Positions 9,230-18,900 of a DNA stretch of 34,669 bases are shown here, piece by piece. The notes below the pieces were generated by a model. That model did no database searches. It was not told where the DNA came from and worked only from the letters and a program-made list of their open reading frames with translations. A program made the position numbers and the translations under genes. The first letter of the stretch is position 1, and the number at the start of each line of letters is the position of its first letter. Source of the stretch: an uncultured Acetatifactor sp. (GTDB taxonomy: Bacteria > Bacillota > Clostridia > Lachnospirales > Lachnospiraceae); NCBI GenBank assembly GCA_947589075.1, contig CANQBS010000022.1, forward strand, positions 1 to 34,669, in the 5' to 3' direction.

Positions 9230-9907
9230 ATGGAAATGAAGCAATGCAGCAGCGGAAGGCACTATTATGATGCCTCAATTTATTCGGAGTGTCCTTATTG
9301 CAAGGCGGATGCCAGCGGGATGTCGGAGAACTTTACCAGGCCCCTGTTTGATGGAAATGGAGACGGAGCCGCCATGGCTATGAACAACGGAGATTCCTTT
9401 GCAGGAGGGGCGGGAGGATTTCAGAACGCCAACAGGACTGTGCCCCTGGTAGGCGATGCGTTTCCTCAGTTTGAGGAAATGCAGGAAAATTCAAGCCAGA
9501 TGGGTCAGGGCAGCAGGACCGTGGCCGTGATCAAGGAAGAGTTGGGAATGGATCCAGTGGTGGGCTGGCTGGTGTGCCGTAAAGGACCGGATAAGGGGAA
9601 AGATTTTCGCCTTCATTCCGATTATAACTATATTGGCCGCAGTGAAAGAATGGATGTCTGCGTACATGACGATACGATATCCAAGGAGAACCATGCCGTG
9701 GTAGGCTTTGATACCAGGGACGAGGTATTTTATTTTGGTCCTGCAGGCGGCCGTGGAATCGTCAGGGTAAATGGAAAGGCATTGTTGAATACTGTGGAGA
9801 TCAAGATTTATGACAGGCTGGAAATCGGACGATCTGAATTTATTTTTGTTCCTCTTTGCGGGGAAAAGTTTTCTTGGAAGGATGAAGAAAAGGGTGAAGA
9901 CAAATAA
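9230..9907 (+). CDS. Soluble FHA-domain protein with N-terminal zinc-finger-like motif
   Basis: A 225-residue protein with no signal or membrane segment. The head carries C6, H11, C21-P-Y-C24, a likely zinc site. A flexible Gly/Asn/Met-rich region (about 30-105) contains two similar short motifs, NRTVPLV and SRTVAVI. The C-terminal FHA-like domain (about 112-215) has IGRS, but where typical FHA domains read S-x-x-H this one reads SKENH. The usual N-x-x-G-T turn is replaced by GGRGIVRVNG. Phospho-threonine binding may therefore be altered or lost. Short Thr-containing segments ahead of an FHA domain are phosphorylated in mycobacterial GarA; whether this applies here is speculation. GGAGG lies 9 bases before the ATG. 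Confidence 0.82.
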   Translation: MEMKQCSSGRHYYDASIYSECPYCKADASGMSENFTRPLFDGNGDGAAMAMNNGDSFAGGAGGFQNANRTVPLVGDAFPQFEEMQENSSQMGQGSRTVAVIKEELGMDPVVGWLVCRKGPDKGKDFRLHSDYNYIGRSERMDVCVHDDTISKENHAVVGFDTRDEVFYFGPAGGRGIVRVNGKALLNTVEIKIYDRLEIGRSEFIFVPLCGEKFSWKDEEKGEDK

Positions 9908-11216
9908 ATCGAAAAGAGGCAGATTGTTTTGTTTCCTGTTGTGCTGTCTGCTGCTTGGAGGAACGGCGGGGAGCGGAGCAATGATCCGGGTATCCGCCGC
10001 CGGAACGGAACCGGGTGTTTCAGCGGAAGAAACGGTAAGGGAGGATCTGACCGGGGAAACAACGGAAGAGGCCGAAGAGGAACGGGGAACGGTGGAAACG
10101 ACGGCAGAGGCCGACGAGGAACAGGGAACAGTGGAAACGACGGCAGAAGCCGACGAGGAACAGGGAACCGAAGGGACGGACGAGACGAAAGAGACGGAGG
10201 AGACCCAGGAACCCCAGACAGATCTCCCGAGTATTTTGCCGTCAGAGGAGCAGCAGGGGGAAACCCTGAGGATGGTTCTCCAGGTTTCCCCCTGGATCCT
10301 GGCAGGTATCGTCTGTGTATTGGCCGCCGGAATCCTGCTCTGGTATATTCTGCGGCATTCAAAGGCGGGAAAAGAGGAAATAAAGGTGAAAACGGAAGCG
10401 CAGACAAAGCAGACAGGACAGGAATCCGGGGAAGACGAACCGCAGACGGCGAAAGAATCGCCAGTACGCATTGCCAGCGTCCATAACGTCGGAAATCGGG
10501 AAAGCCAGCAGGATTCCTTCGGAGTTTCTGAGTGGAAGAATCCAAAGCTTTTCCGGGAAAAAGGAATCCTGGCGGTAGTGGCGGATGGAATGGGCGGTCT
10601 GGAGGACGGGGCGGAGATCAGTTCCAGGGCCGTAGTGGCTATGATGCAGTATTTTCACGCGAAACCTGTAACAGGTACCATGTCCCAATTTTTGCTTTAT
10701 ATGCTGCAGGCCGCGGTTGAACAGGTGAACCGTTATCTGGGATCGGCCGGGATCGGCCGGGGCGGCACCACTCTTGTGGCGGTGGTGGTGAGGGATAGAT
10801 ACTTTGACTGGATTTCAGTGGGAGACAGCCGTATCTATTTATACCGTAATGAAACCCTGATGCAGGTCAACAGCGAGCATGTCTATGCCGTAGAACTGGA
10901 TGAAAAGGCGGCGAGAGGGGAGATTTCCCTGCAGCAGGCAATGTCTGATCCCCAGAGGGAGGCTCTCACCAGTTATGTTGGAATGGGCGATTTAAAACAG
11001 ATCAGCCGGAATATCCGTTCCATGCGCCTGCAAAAAGGAGACCGTATCCTTTTGATGTCGGACGGCATATATAAGACTTTATCGGATCAGGAGATCTCAG
11101 ATGCCATGAAGAAGCCGCTTCAGGAAAGTGCTGCGGACTTAAACCAGGGGATCTGTCAGTACCGGAAATCGCACCAGGATAATTATACCGCAGTCATTCT
11201 GGAGTATTTGGGATAA
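9882..11216 (+). CDS. Membrane-anchored PP2C-family protein phosphatase
   Basis: Predicted metal-dependent Ser/Thr phosphatase that would reverse the neighbouring kinases. The start is uncertain. ATG 9882 (used here, 444 residues) overlaps the previous gene by 26 bp and touches GGAAGG. GTG 9894 sits about 11 bases after that site and may be better placed. Both give a basic N-terminus and a hydrophobic signal/anchor (LFCFLLCCLLLGG). An acidic segment with a 13-residue repeat (DNA 10071-10169) is predicted outside. A membrane helix (about 138-160) then leads to a cytoplasmic PP2C domain (about 195-444). Metal-ligand motifs are D211 in QQDSFG, ADGMGG with D235, SDGIY with D394 and QDNYTAV with D433. 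Confidence 0.9.
   Translation: MKKRVKTNKSKRGRLFCFLLCCLLLGGTAGSGAMIRVSAAGTEPGVSAEETVREDLTGETTEEAEEERGTVETTAEADEEQGTVETTAEADEEQGTEGTDETKETEETQEPQTDLPSILPSEEQQGETLRMVLQVSPWILAGIVCVLAAGILLWYILRHSKAGKEEIKVKTEAQTKQTGQESGEDEPQTAKESPVRIASVHNVGNRESQQDSFGVSEWKNPKLFREKGILAVVADGMGGLEDGAEISSRAVVAMMQYFHAKPVTGTMSQFLLYMLQAAVEQVNRYLGSAGIGRGGTTLVAVVVRDRYFDWISVGDSRIYLYRNETLMQVNSEHVYAVELDEKAARGEISLQQAMSDPQREALTSYVGMGDLKQISRNIRSMRLQKGDRILLMSDGIYKTLSDQEISDAMKKPLQESAADLNQGICQYRKSHQDNYTAVILEYLG
10071..10169 (+). repeat. In-frame 39-bp tandem repeat in the PP2C ectodomain
   Basis: Two near-identical 39-bp units (10071-10109 and 10110-10148) and a partial third (10149-10169) encode a 13-residue acidic unit of the form ADEEQGTVETTAE. 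The repeats lie in the predicted extracellular linker before the membrane helix. Confidence 0.85.
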
Positions 11217-11229
11217 CAGGAGAATCACT

Positions 11230-11952
11230 ATGATGGAATATGGGCAGCTTACCGGAATTGGCGGAAGAAAGGTAAATGAAGATTTTACGGAGGCAAAAAC
11301 CTTCCCCGGAGGAATCTGTGTCGCCCTGGCCGACGGACTGGGGAGCTATGGAGGCGGTGAAATCGCCTCCCGGCTGGCGGTGCAGCACTTTCTCCAGGTC
11401 TATAAACCCGGAATGTTGTATGGGGATGGGGTCGGTGAAATATGTCAGGATATTCACAGGCAGATCTGTCAGCAGCAAACGTTGTCCTGTGAAATGAAAT
11501 CCACGCTGGTGGTGCTGATGGCAGAAGGAGAGCATGTGCGGTGGATGCACATCGGGGACAGCAGGCTCTATCATTTTACGGAAGAAGGGCTGGCTGAACG
11601 GACTCTGGACCACAGCGTTCCTCAGATGGCGGTGGCGATGGGGGAGATCACAGAAAAAGAAATCCGCTGTCATGTTGACCGCAATAAGGTACTGAGAGCC
11701 TTGGGAAGCCGGGACGGCGCACGTCCCGAGCTTTCATCGATAAAGACCCTGGGGAAAGGATTCCATGCCTTCCTGCTCTGTACGGACGGTTTTTGGGAGT
11801 ATGTCCTGGAGGAGGAAATGGAACTGGATCTGTGCCGTTCCCAATCTCCCGTACAGTGGTTAAAATTTATGGAGGAACGGCTGAAAAAGAAAGTCATAGG
11901 TGAAAATGACAACTATACCGCAGCGGCAGTCTTCCTGGAGCTGCCGGAATGA
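11230..11952 (+). CDS. Soluble PP2C-family protein phosphatase
   Basis: A 240-residue cytoplasmic phosphatase consisting only of the PP2C domain. Metal-binding residues are present: D18 in NEDF, D35 in ALADGLGSYGGG, D186 in CTDGFWEYV and D227 in NDNYTAA. Two central motifs differ from the membrane phosphatase just upstream: ADGLGS replaces ADGMGG, and the protein is shorter. It starts 13 bp after that gene behind AGGAGA; ATG 11233 is an equal alternative. Adjacent, non-identical phosphatases, one membrane-bound and one soluble, suggest different substrates or compartments for the same kinase set. Activity is inferred from conserved aspartates only. Confidence 0.9.
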   Translation: MMEYGQLTGIGGRKVNEDFTEAKTFPGGICVALADGLGSYGGGEIASRLAVQHFLQVYKPGMLYGDGVGEICQDIHRQICQQQTLSCEMKSTLVVLMAEGEHVRWMHIGDSRLYHFTEEGLAERTLDHSVPQMAVAMGEITEKEIRCHVDRNKVLRALGSRDGARPELSSIKTLGKGFHAFLLCTDGFWEYVLEEEMELDLCRSQSPVQWLKFMEERLKKKVIGENDNYTAAAVFLELPE

Positions 11953-12015
11953 CGGACGGCCGGGGAACGAAAGGAACAGGACTGGATGTTACGAAGGAAG
12001 GGGCAGTGAAAAAGG

Positions 12016-14307
12016 ATGAGATTTAACCGTTGCTACGGATGTATGAGCGAACAAAAGAACGAGGGACCCTGCCCGGTCTGTGGTTATCAATTATCCACGG
12101 CGGATGTCAGGCCTTATCAGCTTCATCCGGGAACGATTCTGCGGGGCGCATATGTTGTGGGGAAGGCGTTGGGGCAGGGGGGATTTGGGATTACCTATCT
12201 GGGCTGGGACATCAATCTGGAAACCAGGGTTGCCATCAAGGAATATTTCCCTTCCGGAGTGGTTTCCCGCAGCACAGCCAATTCCCCGGTTGTGGTGGGA
12301 ATCAGCGAGAATCGGGATGCTGTTTTCCAGAAAGGAAGGGAAAAATTCGTAAAGGAGGCCAGGATACTGGCAAAGCTGTCCTCCGATCCCAGGATTGTCC
12401 AGGTAAAGGATTTTTTTCAGGAAAACAATACGGCTTATTTTGTGATGGAATATCTGGAAGGGGTTAATCTGGAGGAATATGTGAGACAGAAGGGCGGCAG
12501 GCTTTCTGTAGAGGAAACCTTCCAGCTGATAGAACCCATGTTCGGCGTCTTGGGAGGGGTTCATGAGGAGGGGCTGGTGCATAGAGATGTCAGTCCGGAC
12601 AATATCATGCTCACAGCCGGCAGGGAACTGAAGCTGTTGGATTTCGGCGCTGCAGATGAGGGCGGCGGGGGATCCAAGACTGTATTGCTGAAATATGGTT
12701 ATACTCCCAGCGAACAGTATTCCCGCCATGGGAATCTGGGTCCCTGGACGGATATTTACGCTCTTTGCGCTACGATTTATTTTTGCCTGACGGGAGAACC
12801 TCCTCAGGATGCGCTGGAACGGCGGAAAAATGACAGACTGCAGGAGAAGCTGGAGGGTGTGGAAGGGCTGTCTGCAAAACGGTGTCAGGCACTGGTGAAG
12901 GGGATGTCTGTCCGTTACGAAGACCGTTATCAGACCATGGAGGAACTCAGGATGGCGCTGCAGCCGTCGGATGGGGTGCATCAGGAAAAGAAAGAGAAGA
13001 AGAAAGAGGAAAAGGAGGAGCGGAAAGGGGTTCCTTTGAAATGGATCCTGACTGTGGCCGGCGCCTTTCTGATTCTATTGCTTGGCATGAAAGCCTGTTC
13101 TGCCGACGGCTCAGAAGAAGTGCCGGAAAGTACGGGTTCGGATTCTTTCTCTGTGCCAGAAGAAACAGGAACTGCCGGTATGGATTCTTTCCCCGTGTCA
13201 GAAGGAACAGAGACTGCCGGTACGGATACCTTCCCAGTGTCGGAAGGAACAGAGACTGTCGGTACGGATACCTTCCCAGTGTCGGAAGGAACAGAGACTG
13301 TCGGTACGGGCACGCTTCCTGCTCAGGTGCCGGAAGAATCCCCATTTGAGTTGAACCCTCTCGAGGTAAATTTTTACGGCAATGCCCAGGCCAATATGAA
13401 CCAGTTCTACGATGGAAGGCTGGCGAAAATGAATGGGGATGAAGGGATTTACTTTTTCGCTGACTATAATGGGGCGCTGAATAAAATTGTCATAGGGAAT
13501 AATTCCCGGGAGAAGATTTACCAGGGTACGTATAACGGTCGCACAAACTCGATCAAGGATATCAATGTGGATCAGATCGGCAAGGAATTCTTATATTTCG
13601 ATAATGGGGTCGGGGAGATTGAACGGCTGAATCTGAATACCCTGGAAGTCCAGGAAATCGCCGTTGGAGAAGATCCCAGACTGATAGGAAACAGACTTTA
13701 TTATCATCGTCCCAACAAAACAAGCTGGGATGTTGACATCTATTACCTGGATACCGATACTCTTGAGGAGGTTTTGCTTTACAGTACAAATTTTGACTTT
13801 ATCTATGATTTCAGCGTGTCGGCGGAATACGTATTCTTTACGATGGTCGGGTCTGTTTACCGGCTCTCTCCGGATGGTTCCCTGACAGTCCTGTATGGGG
13901 GCAGGGAAAGCCGTATCAATAATATGATGCTGACAGCTGGCAGACTTTACCTCGGGACTTCCGGAGAGATCATTTCCATTGATTATGAAGGAAATGAGCT
14001 CGCACGCCTGCAGGTGGATCAGAATTTCAATCTGCTCTTTGCGGAGGATGACTGCCTGTATCTGGAAGAGATGGTGGATTATGGCATTTCCCAGATCGTG
14101 AGGTACCGCATGGATTCCGGTGAAGAACCAGAGACGATCATCCTGCCTACGAAGTCAGAAGGATTTTCTTATTTGAATAAGGTGGACGACATTATCCTGA
14201 TTGAAATCGAGGACATCGGCATGACATCGTTGTATTATATTTCAGCCGACGATCGTGAAATGGAACTGTCGGATGCCGCGTTAATAAATATTTGGGGAGG
14301 TTTATAA
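12016..14307 (+). CDS. Transmembrane Ser/Thr kinase with repeat linker and beta-propeller-like extracellular sensor
   Basis: A 763-residue receptor-like kinase. A zinc-ribbon-like head (C6, C9, C19, C22) precedes the kinase domain (about 46-320): loop GQGGFG, Lys75, HRDVSPDN at 189-196, DFG at 209-211, YTPSEQY. A Lys/Glu-rich stretch leads to one membrane helix (about 343-358). Outside lies a linker of four 14-residue repeats (residues 374-429), then about 330 residues of short repeating strands (motifs such as DGRLAKMNGDEGIYFFADYNG and NRLYYHRP). These resemble DUF5050/PQQ-propeller-like sensor domains. It probably senses an external or envelope signal and phosphorylates inside. The ATG is preceded by GAAGGAAGGGG at 12 bases and AAAGG adjacent. 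Confidence 0.9.
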   Translation: MRFNRCYGCMSEQKNEGPCPVCGYQLSTADVRPYQLHPGTILRGAYVVGKALGQGGFGITYLGWDINLETRVAIKEYFPSGVVSRSTANSPVVVGISENRDAVFQKGREKFVKEARILAKLSSDPRIVQVKDFFQENNTAYFVMEYLEGVNLEEYVRQKGGRLSVEETFQLIEPMFGVLGGVHEEGLVHRDVSPDNIMLTAGRELKLLDFGAADEGGGGSKTVLLKYGYTPSEQYSRHGNLGPWTDIYALCATIYFCLTGEPPQDALERRKNDRLQEKLEGVEGLSAKRCQALVKGMSVRYEDRYQTMEELRMALQPSDGVHQEKKEKKKEEKEERKGVPLKWILTVAGAFLILLLGMKACSADGSEEVPESTGSDSFSVPEETGTAGMDSFPVSEGTETAGTDTFPVSEGTETVGTDTFPVSEGTETVGTGTLPAQVPEESPFELNPLEVNFYGNAQANMNQFYDGRLAKMNGDEGIYFFADYNGALNKIVIGNNSREKIYQGTYNGRTNSIKDINVDQIGKEFLYFDNGVGEIERLNLNTLEVQEIAVGEDPRLIGNRLYYHRPNKTSWDVDIYYLDTDTLEEVLLYSTNFDFIYDFSVSAEYVFFTMVGSVYRLSPDGSLTVLYGGRESRINNMMLTAGRLYLGTSGEIISIDYEGNELARLQVDQNFNLLFAEDDCLYLEEMVDYGISQIVRYRMDSGEEPETIILPTKSEGFSYLNKVDDIILIEIEDIGMTSLYYISADDREMELSDAALINIWGGL
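13135..13302 (+). repeat. Four 42-bp in-frame tandem repeats in the kinase ectodomain linker
   Basis: Units lie at 13135-13176, 13177-13218, 13219-13260 and 13261-13302. The last two are identical base for base; the first two are diverged. Each encodes 14 residues of the form GTDTFPVSEGTETV, rich in Thr, Ser and Glu. The identical pair indicates recent duplication, so copy number may vary between strains. Confidence 0.95.
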
Positions 14308-14309
14308 GG

Positions 14310-15827
14310 ATGGAAAATAAAACTTTTTTTCGAAAGGCCCAGACAGGTGATCTTCATTTTAAAGACATTTTTTCGGATGTAAACAAGAAACATACTTCCA
14401 AGGATACAGCGCAGATGTTCATTGCCGGCACGCCGATGACGACTCCGGATGAAAGGGATATGCTGGTCAGCTGGAACAAGCCCTTTGTGTTTGCACGTTT
14501 CTTTTTGTGGGGAGCGGCAGCGCTGGCAATTTTATATTTCCTTTATCGGTGTTTTAAAAGTGCTTATTCCTTATATGCGCTGCTCAGCCTCATGCCGTGC
14601 CTGGTGCCCATCGCATGTCTGCTCTTGGTATGGGAACTGCATATTCCGCGGAATATTTCTCTTTATGAAGTGCTGCAGATGGTCATTGTGGGCGGAGCAT
14701 TATCCCTGCTGTTTACTTTTATTTTCGGTGTGTTTCGTCAATCCCTGCTGGGAATAAGCGGCGCTATCTGGGCCGGTCTGACGGAAGAACCGGCGAAGCT
14801 GCTGGCGGTTTGCATTTTCCTGAGGAAGAAGGATCGAAAGTACCTTTTAAATGGGCTGTTGATCGGTTTTGCGGTGGGGGTTGGTTTTGATTTTATGGAA
14901 AGCATTGGTTATACCTTTGAAGCCCTGGTAAATGGTATTGTGAAGGTTATTTTTGACGGAGATAATTTTAAAATCTTTGTTAATAGTATAGCCAATGGGG
15001 ACATTGACTACTTAAACAAAATTATTGGAGAAGTCATTGAGATAGGTCAGGAGCGTGCGTTGAGAGAAGCTCTTCTCAGGAGTTTGAACGCTTTTGCCGG
15101 TCACGGGTTATATGCTTCTTTATACGGAGGAGCGTTGGCTCTGGCAAAAGGAAAAGAGTCCCTGGAGGCACGGCACTTTACTAATCCAACATTCTTGACA
15201 TGCTTCGCTATCAGCATCGGGATCCATACTTTGAATAACAGCGGCATCAGCCTGGGTCTGCCTCCTCTTTTCGGACTTCTTCGTGTGGAATATGTGATCA
15301 TCCAGGCGATCGCAATCGCCATCTGGTTCCTGGTTTTAAAGCGGGGAGTCAACCAGGTGGTACAGATCGCGCTGGCGCATAACAAGGAACGCCTCACCAT
15401 GGCCGTGCGGGGATCCGGAGACAGTATGCCGGTAAATCCGGGACAGGCAGCCAATTTGGGAAATAACGTTCCTTTGGCGGCTCAGCCCAGACAAGATGGG
15501 AACGGCCAGGCGTCCGGCGCCTGTTGTCTGCAGGGCGTGGCCGGGGAATATTCCGGCAGGAAGATCCCTCTGAAACCGGGAATGGCGCTGCGGATCGGTC
15601 GGGATCCTCAAAGAGCCTCGCTTTCCCTGCCGGGTTCTGTCAGAGTCAGCGGCCTGCACTGCGAGGTGCTCTTCGACGGACGGGATGTGCTGATCCGGGA
15701 TCTGGGATCCACCAACGGGACCTACATAGACGGGAAACGGATTCCGCCCCAGCAGGGCGTGAAGGTGCCCCAGGGCAGTAAAATCTATCTGGGGGATGGA
15801 AATTGTTGTTTTGTTATAGTAAAATAA
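14310..15827 (+). CDS. PrsW-family intramembrane protease fused to an FHA domain
   Basis: The start at 14310 is fixed by GGGGAGG nine bases upstream; it lies 2 bp after the kinase stop. The 505-residue protein has a soluble head (about 1-55), then a multi-pass membrane region (about 58-355). That region holds the motifs of PrsW (M82) glutamic intramembrane proteases: E159-E160 in AGLTEEPAKL, E197 in GFDFMESIGY, H265 in AGHGLYA and H306-x-x-N309 in GIHTLNN. A linker leads to a canonical FHA domain (about 405-505) with RIGRD, SGLH and STNGTYIDG. PrsW in Bacillus subtilis cleaves the anti-sigma factor RsiW. Here the FHA suggests that cleavage or substrate choice depends on a phospho-threonine partner. 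No anti-sigma factor gene is seen nearby, so the substrate is unknown. Confidence 0.88.
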   Translation: MENKTFFRKAQTGDLHFKDIFSDVNKKHTSKDTAQMFIAGTPMTTPDERDMLVSWNKPFVFARFFLWGAAALAILYFLYRCFKSAYSLYALLSLMPCLVPIACLLLVWELHIPRNISLYEVLQMVIVGGALSLLFTFIFGVFRQSLLGISGAIWAGLTEEPAKLLAVCIFLRKKDRKYLLNGLLIGFAVGVGFDFMESIGYTFEALVNGIVKVIFDGDNFKIFVNSIANGDIDYLNKIIGEVIEIGQERALREALLRSLNAFAGHGLYASLYGGALALAKGKESLEARHFTNPTFLTCFAISIGIHTLNNSGISLGLPPLFGLLRVEYVIIQAIAIAIWFLVLKRGVNQVVQIALAHNKERLTMAVRGSGDSMPVNPGQAANLGNNVPLAAQPRQDGNGQASGACCLQGVAGEYSGRKIPLKPGMALRIGRDPQRASLSLPGSVRVSGLHCEVLFDGRDVLIRDLGSTNGTYIDGKRIPPQQGVKVPQGSKIYLGDGNCCFVIVK

Positions 15828-15920
15828 ATGGCGGGCGCCTGCGTGAAATCCTTTTGGAAAGAATCGTGCCTTTGCTTTGAGCTGACGCAGGAAACGGCAT
15901 TTGGAGGAGGAAGTCATCAA

Positions 15921-18900
15921 GTGGATATCAATTTTTGTCCTTATTGCATGAATCCGCTGAAAGAAGGGGAGGCTTGTACAGTATGCGGGCTGAAGGAAGG
16001 AGCCTATACGCCCAAAGGCCATCACCTGCCCCTGGGAACGGTTTTACAGGACCGCTATCTGATCGGGCGGGTTCTGGGCGAAGGGGGATTCGGCATCACT
16101 TATATTGGGCGGGATCTGAGACTGGACATGAAGGTGGCTGTCAAGGAATATTATCCTACGGATAAGGGATATCGGTATTCCCAGGCATCCCTGCGGATAT
16201 CTCCCTATGCCCATGCGCAGAAGAGCTTTCAGACCGGCAGGGAAAGGTTCCTTAAGGAAGCCCAGACCATGGCTCTTCTGGAAAAACAGCCAAACATTGT
16301 GAGCGCCCGGGATTTTTTTGAGGAAAATGATACCGCTTATATCGTTATGGAATATGTTGAGGGAACGACGCTGAAGGAACTGGTCAGCCAGAGGGGAGGA
16401 AGGATTCCTGAGGAGGAATTGTTTGATCTGCTGAAGCCCCTGTTCCCTGCTCTGGAATCCGTCCATGAACTGGGACTGATCCATCGGGATATCAGCCCGG
16501 ATAACCTGATGCTGGAAAAAGGAAGGATCAGACTTTTGGATTTCGGATGCGCCAGGGATACTAACGTTGAAGCTCAGACCCTTACCGTTGCCCTTAAGCA
16601 GGGGTATGCTCCCGTTGAGCAATATCAGCAGAAGGGACAGGGAACCTGGACAGATGTATATGCTTTATCCGCCACGATTTATTATTGCCTGACCGGGAAG
16701 ACACTGCAGTCGGCGGTTGACCGGCTGGATGAGGATGAAATCGTGCTTCCCAGACAGCTGGGGGTGAAGCTTTCGCCGGAGAGGGAAGAGGCACTGATGA
16801 AGGGCCTGGAGATCAACTACCACAAGAGATATCAGACGGTGAAGGAACTGTATAAAGGTCTGTACCAGGAAAAACATCCTGCGGCGGGAAAGAAGCGTAT
16901 GGCGGTGATACTGGCGGCAGTTGGTGCGGCGTTTTTTCTGGCGGCGACGGCGGGAATAATTTATTTGGTCTTCTGCTGGCAGGAAAACTCCGCGAAGGGA
17001 TCATCCGGAGAAATCGCTGCGGGAAACAGCAGCCTGGAGGACTTATTTGCGGATGCCGCTGTCCTGGAAAGCTTTTCCCGGGAGAAGCTCCAGGACATGC
17101 TGGCAGATGATTCCATAAAGGCCGTCAGGATCGCGGAGGGAAATTATTTCAGCAATCAGGAAACGGCGGGACAGATCACTGTCACCAAGCCGCTGTTGAT
17201 CGAAAGCGGAGTCCGGCTCTCTTTATTTGACATGCTGACGATCCGGGGAGAAGACGCCTGTGTCTGGGTCCGGGGTTGTTTGAGCGGGACATACGATATC
17301 CGTACCATGGAAGGGGGAAGGATCATCGTAGATGAGGGTGCCGAACTGTACGGCAATTTTATCTGGCTGGAAGATGTTCGGGATCTGGAAACCTGGAATG
17401 AGGATGCGATTCAATTCAATAAACAGATTCTTGGAAGTATGGAGAGCCGTTTTCAGGGTGCAGCAAAGGTGAAGGATGAGCAAGAGCTGCGCAGGGCAGC
17501 GGAGGACGGCGGAGATATCGTTGTCGCCGGAAAGATCGTCCTGCAGGATTCTCTGGATGTGCATTTCTCTATTCTGGTGAAGGAGGGAGCATCTTTGTCC
17601 GCGGAAGGGGAAATCGCGCTGAATCTGAAGGATGGAGAACTTTGGAATCAGGGGGAAATCAGCCTCCGGGTGAACATGCAGGAAGGACGTGGCCTTATCA
17701 ATGAAGGAAAGATTCAATCGGATCTCAGCATACGGGACAGTGAACTGCTGTTGAATTTGGGAGAAATTACCCTAAAAGGGGACAGCAGCATGGAGGGCTG
17801 GCTCTTTATCTATAATATGGGAGAACTGACCTTTGTCAGTGTAGGAGGAGATCAACGCTTCAACCTGGATAATTTCGGATCCCTTGTATTTCGGGAAAAT
17901 CAGAAATTGTACCTGACGGGCGGCACTTGGATCAGAAACTTCGGAAATTTGGTGTTGGAGGACGGTGTCCGTCTTGTGAACAGGAATTATTTATGCAATG
18001 ACGATGACGGCCGGATCTTTCTGCAAAGCGGCGCTGTCTGGGATAATCAGGGTATCATTCGAGTGAATGCCGGAGAGATCCAGGTGGAGGAAGGCGCGGA
18101 ATTCCAAAACGAAAACGGAGCAGTCATCTATCTATATCCGGAAGAAAACATCCCTGTGAAAAATGGGGTCTTGACAGTCCTCCACAAAGGGGATGCCTTT
18201 GAGCTGGATATCAGCACCATGGATGTGGACAATGTACAGGACCTGAAGGAAATGCTGGCCAGTCCTTACGTGAAGAGGATCCGTATCTCCGGATCCATTC
18301 AGTGGCCGGAGGAGATCCTTACCATTGATAAGGAAGTGGAGGTCTGCACTGACAGCATCCTGACTCTGGAGAAAGGAGCGGAGCTTGTGGTGGACGGCGG
18401 CATCCTGCTCAATAACAGCTACCTGCAGACGGATCGGATGACCATATGCCGGGGAGGATCCTTTGTCAATAACGGGGAATTTGATATGGTGGATGCCGAC
18501 AGCCTCTTAAGGCTTGACGGCGGGCAGGAGGAATCTTCGGATGGGACGGTCAGCTTTGAAAACGATGGAACCTGCGATCTGAAAGGCGGTTTGCTGGAGA
18601 TTTTCGGCAAGGCAGCGGGCTGTAACTTCAATATAATGAAGGGCGCAAGCTTCCAGATCGGTCAGTCTGGATGCTTCATACAGTTGGGTCAGATGATGGA
18701 GTGGACGGCGGGAGGAACTATGAGGCTGTCCGGCGGCGGAGAATTCCGCGATTTGGTGTATGAGAACTGCGATGAAGGTTATTCCTTTGATGTGCAGGAA
18801 GGCGGACGTCTTTTCTTTTCTGCCGGGGCGCAGATATCCGGCGGGAGTCTCCTGCTGGCTCCAGGCGCATTTGTGAAAATCAGCGGCGGATATTACGATT

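Noticed and set aside
9929-10486. Gly/Arg-rich plus-strand frame, and Pro/Ser-rich minus-strand frames, across the acidic repeat region
   Set aside because: They are out-of-frame or antisense readings of the PP2C acidic repeat; they have no Shine-Dalgarno site and no conserved motif.
13135-13302. Regular 42-bp repeats as a possible CRISPR array
   Set aside because: Units are contiguous without spacers and stay in the kinase reading frame.
15828-15920. ATG 15828 as start of the large kinase
   Set aside because: It has no Shine-Dalgarno site and adds 31 residues with no counterpart in the other kinases; GTG 15921 has AGGAGG and fits the shared residue-75 spacing.
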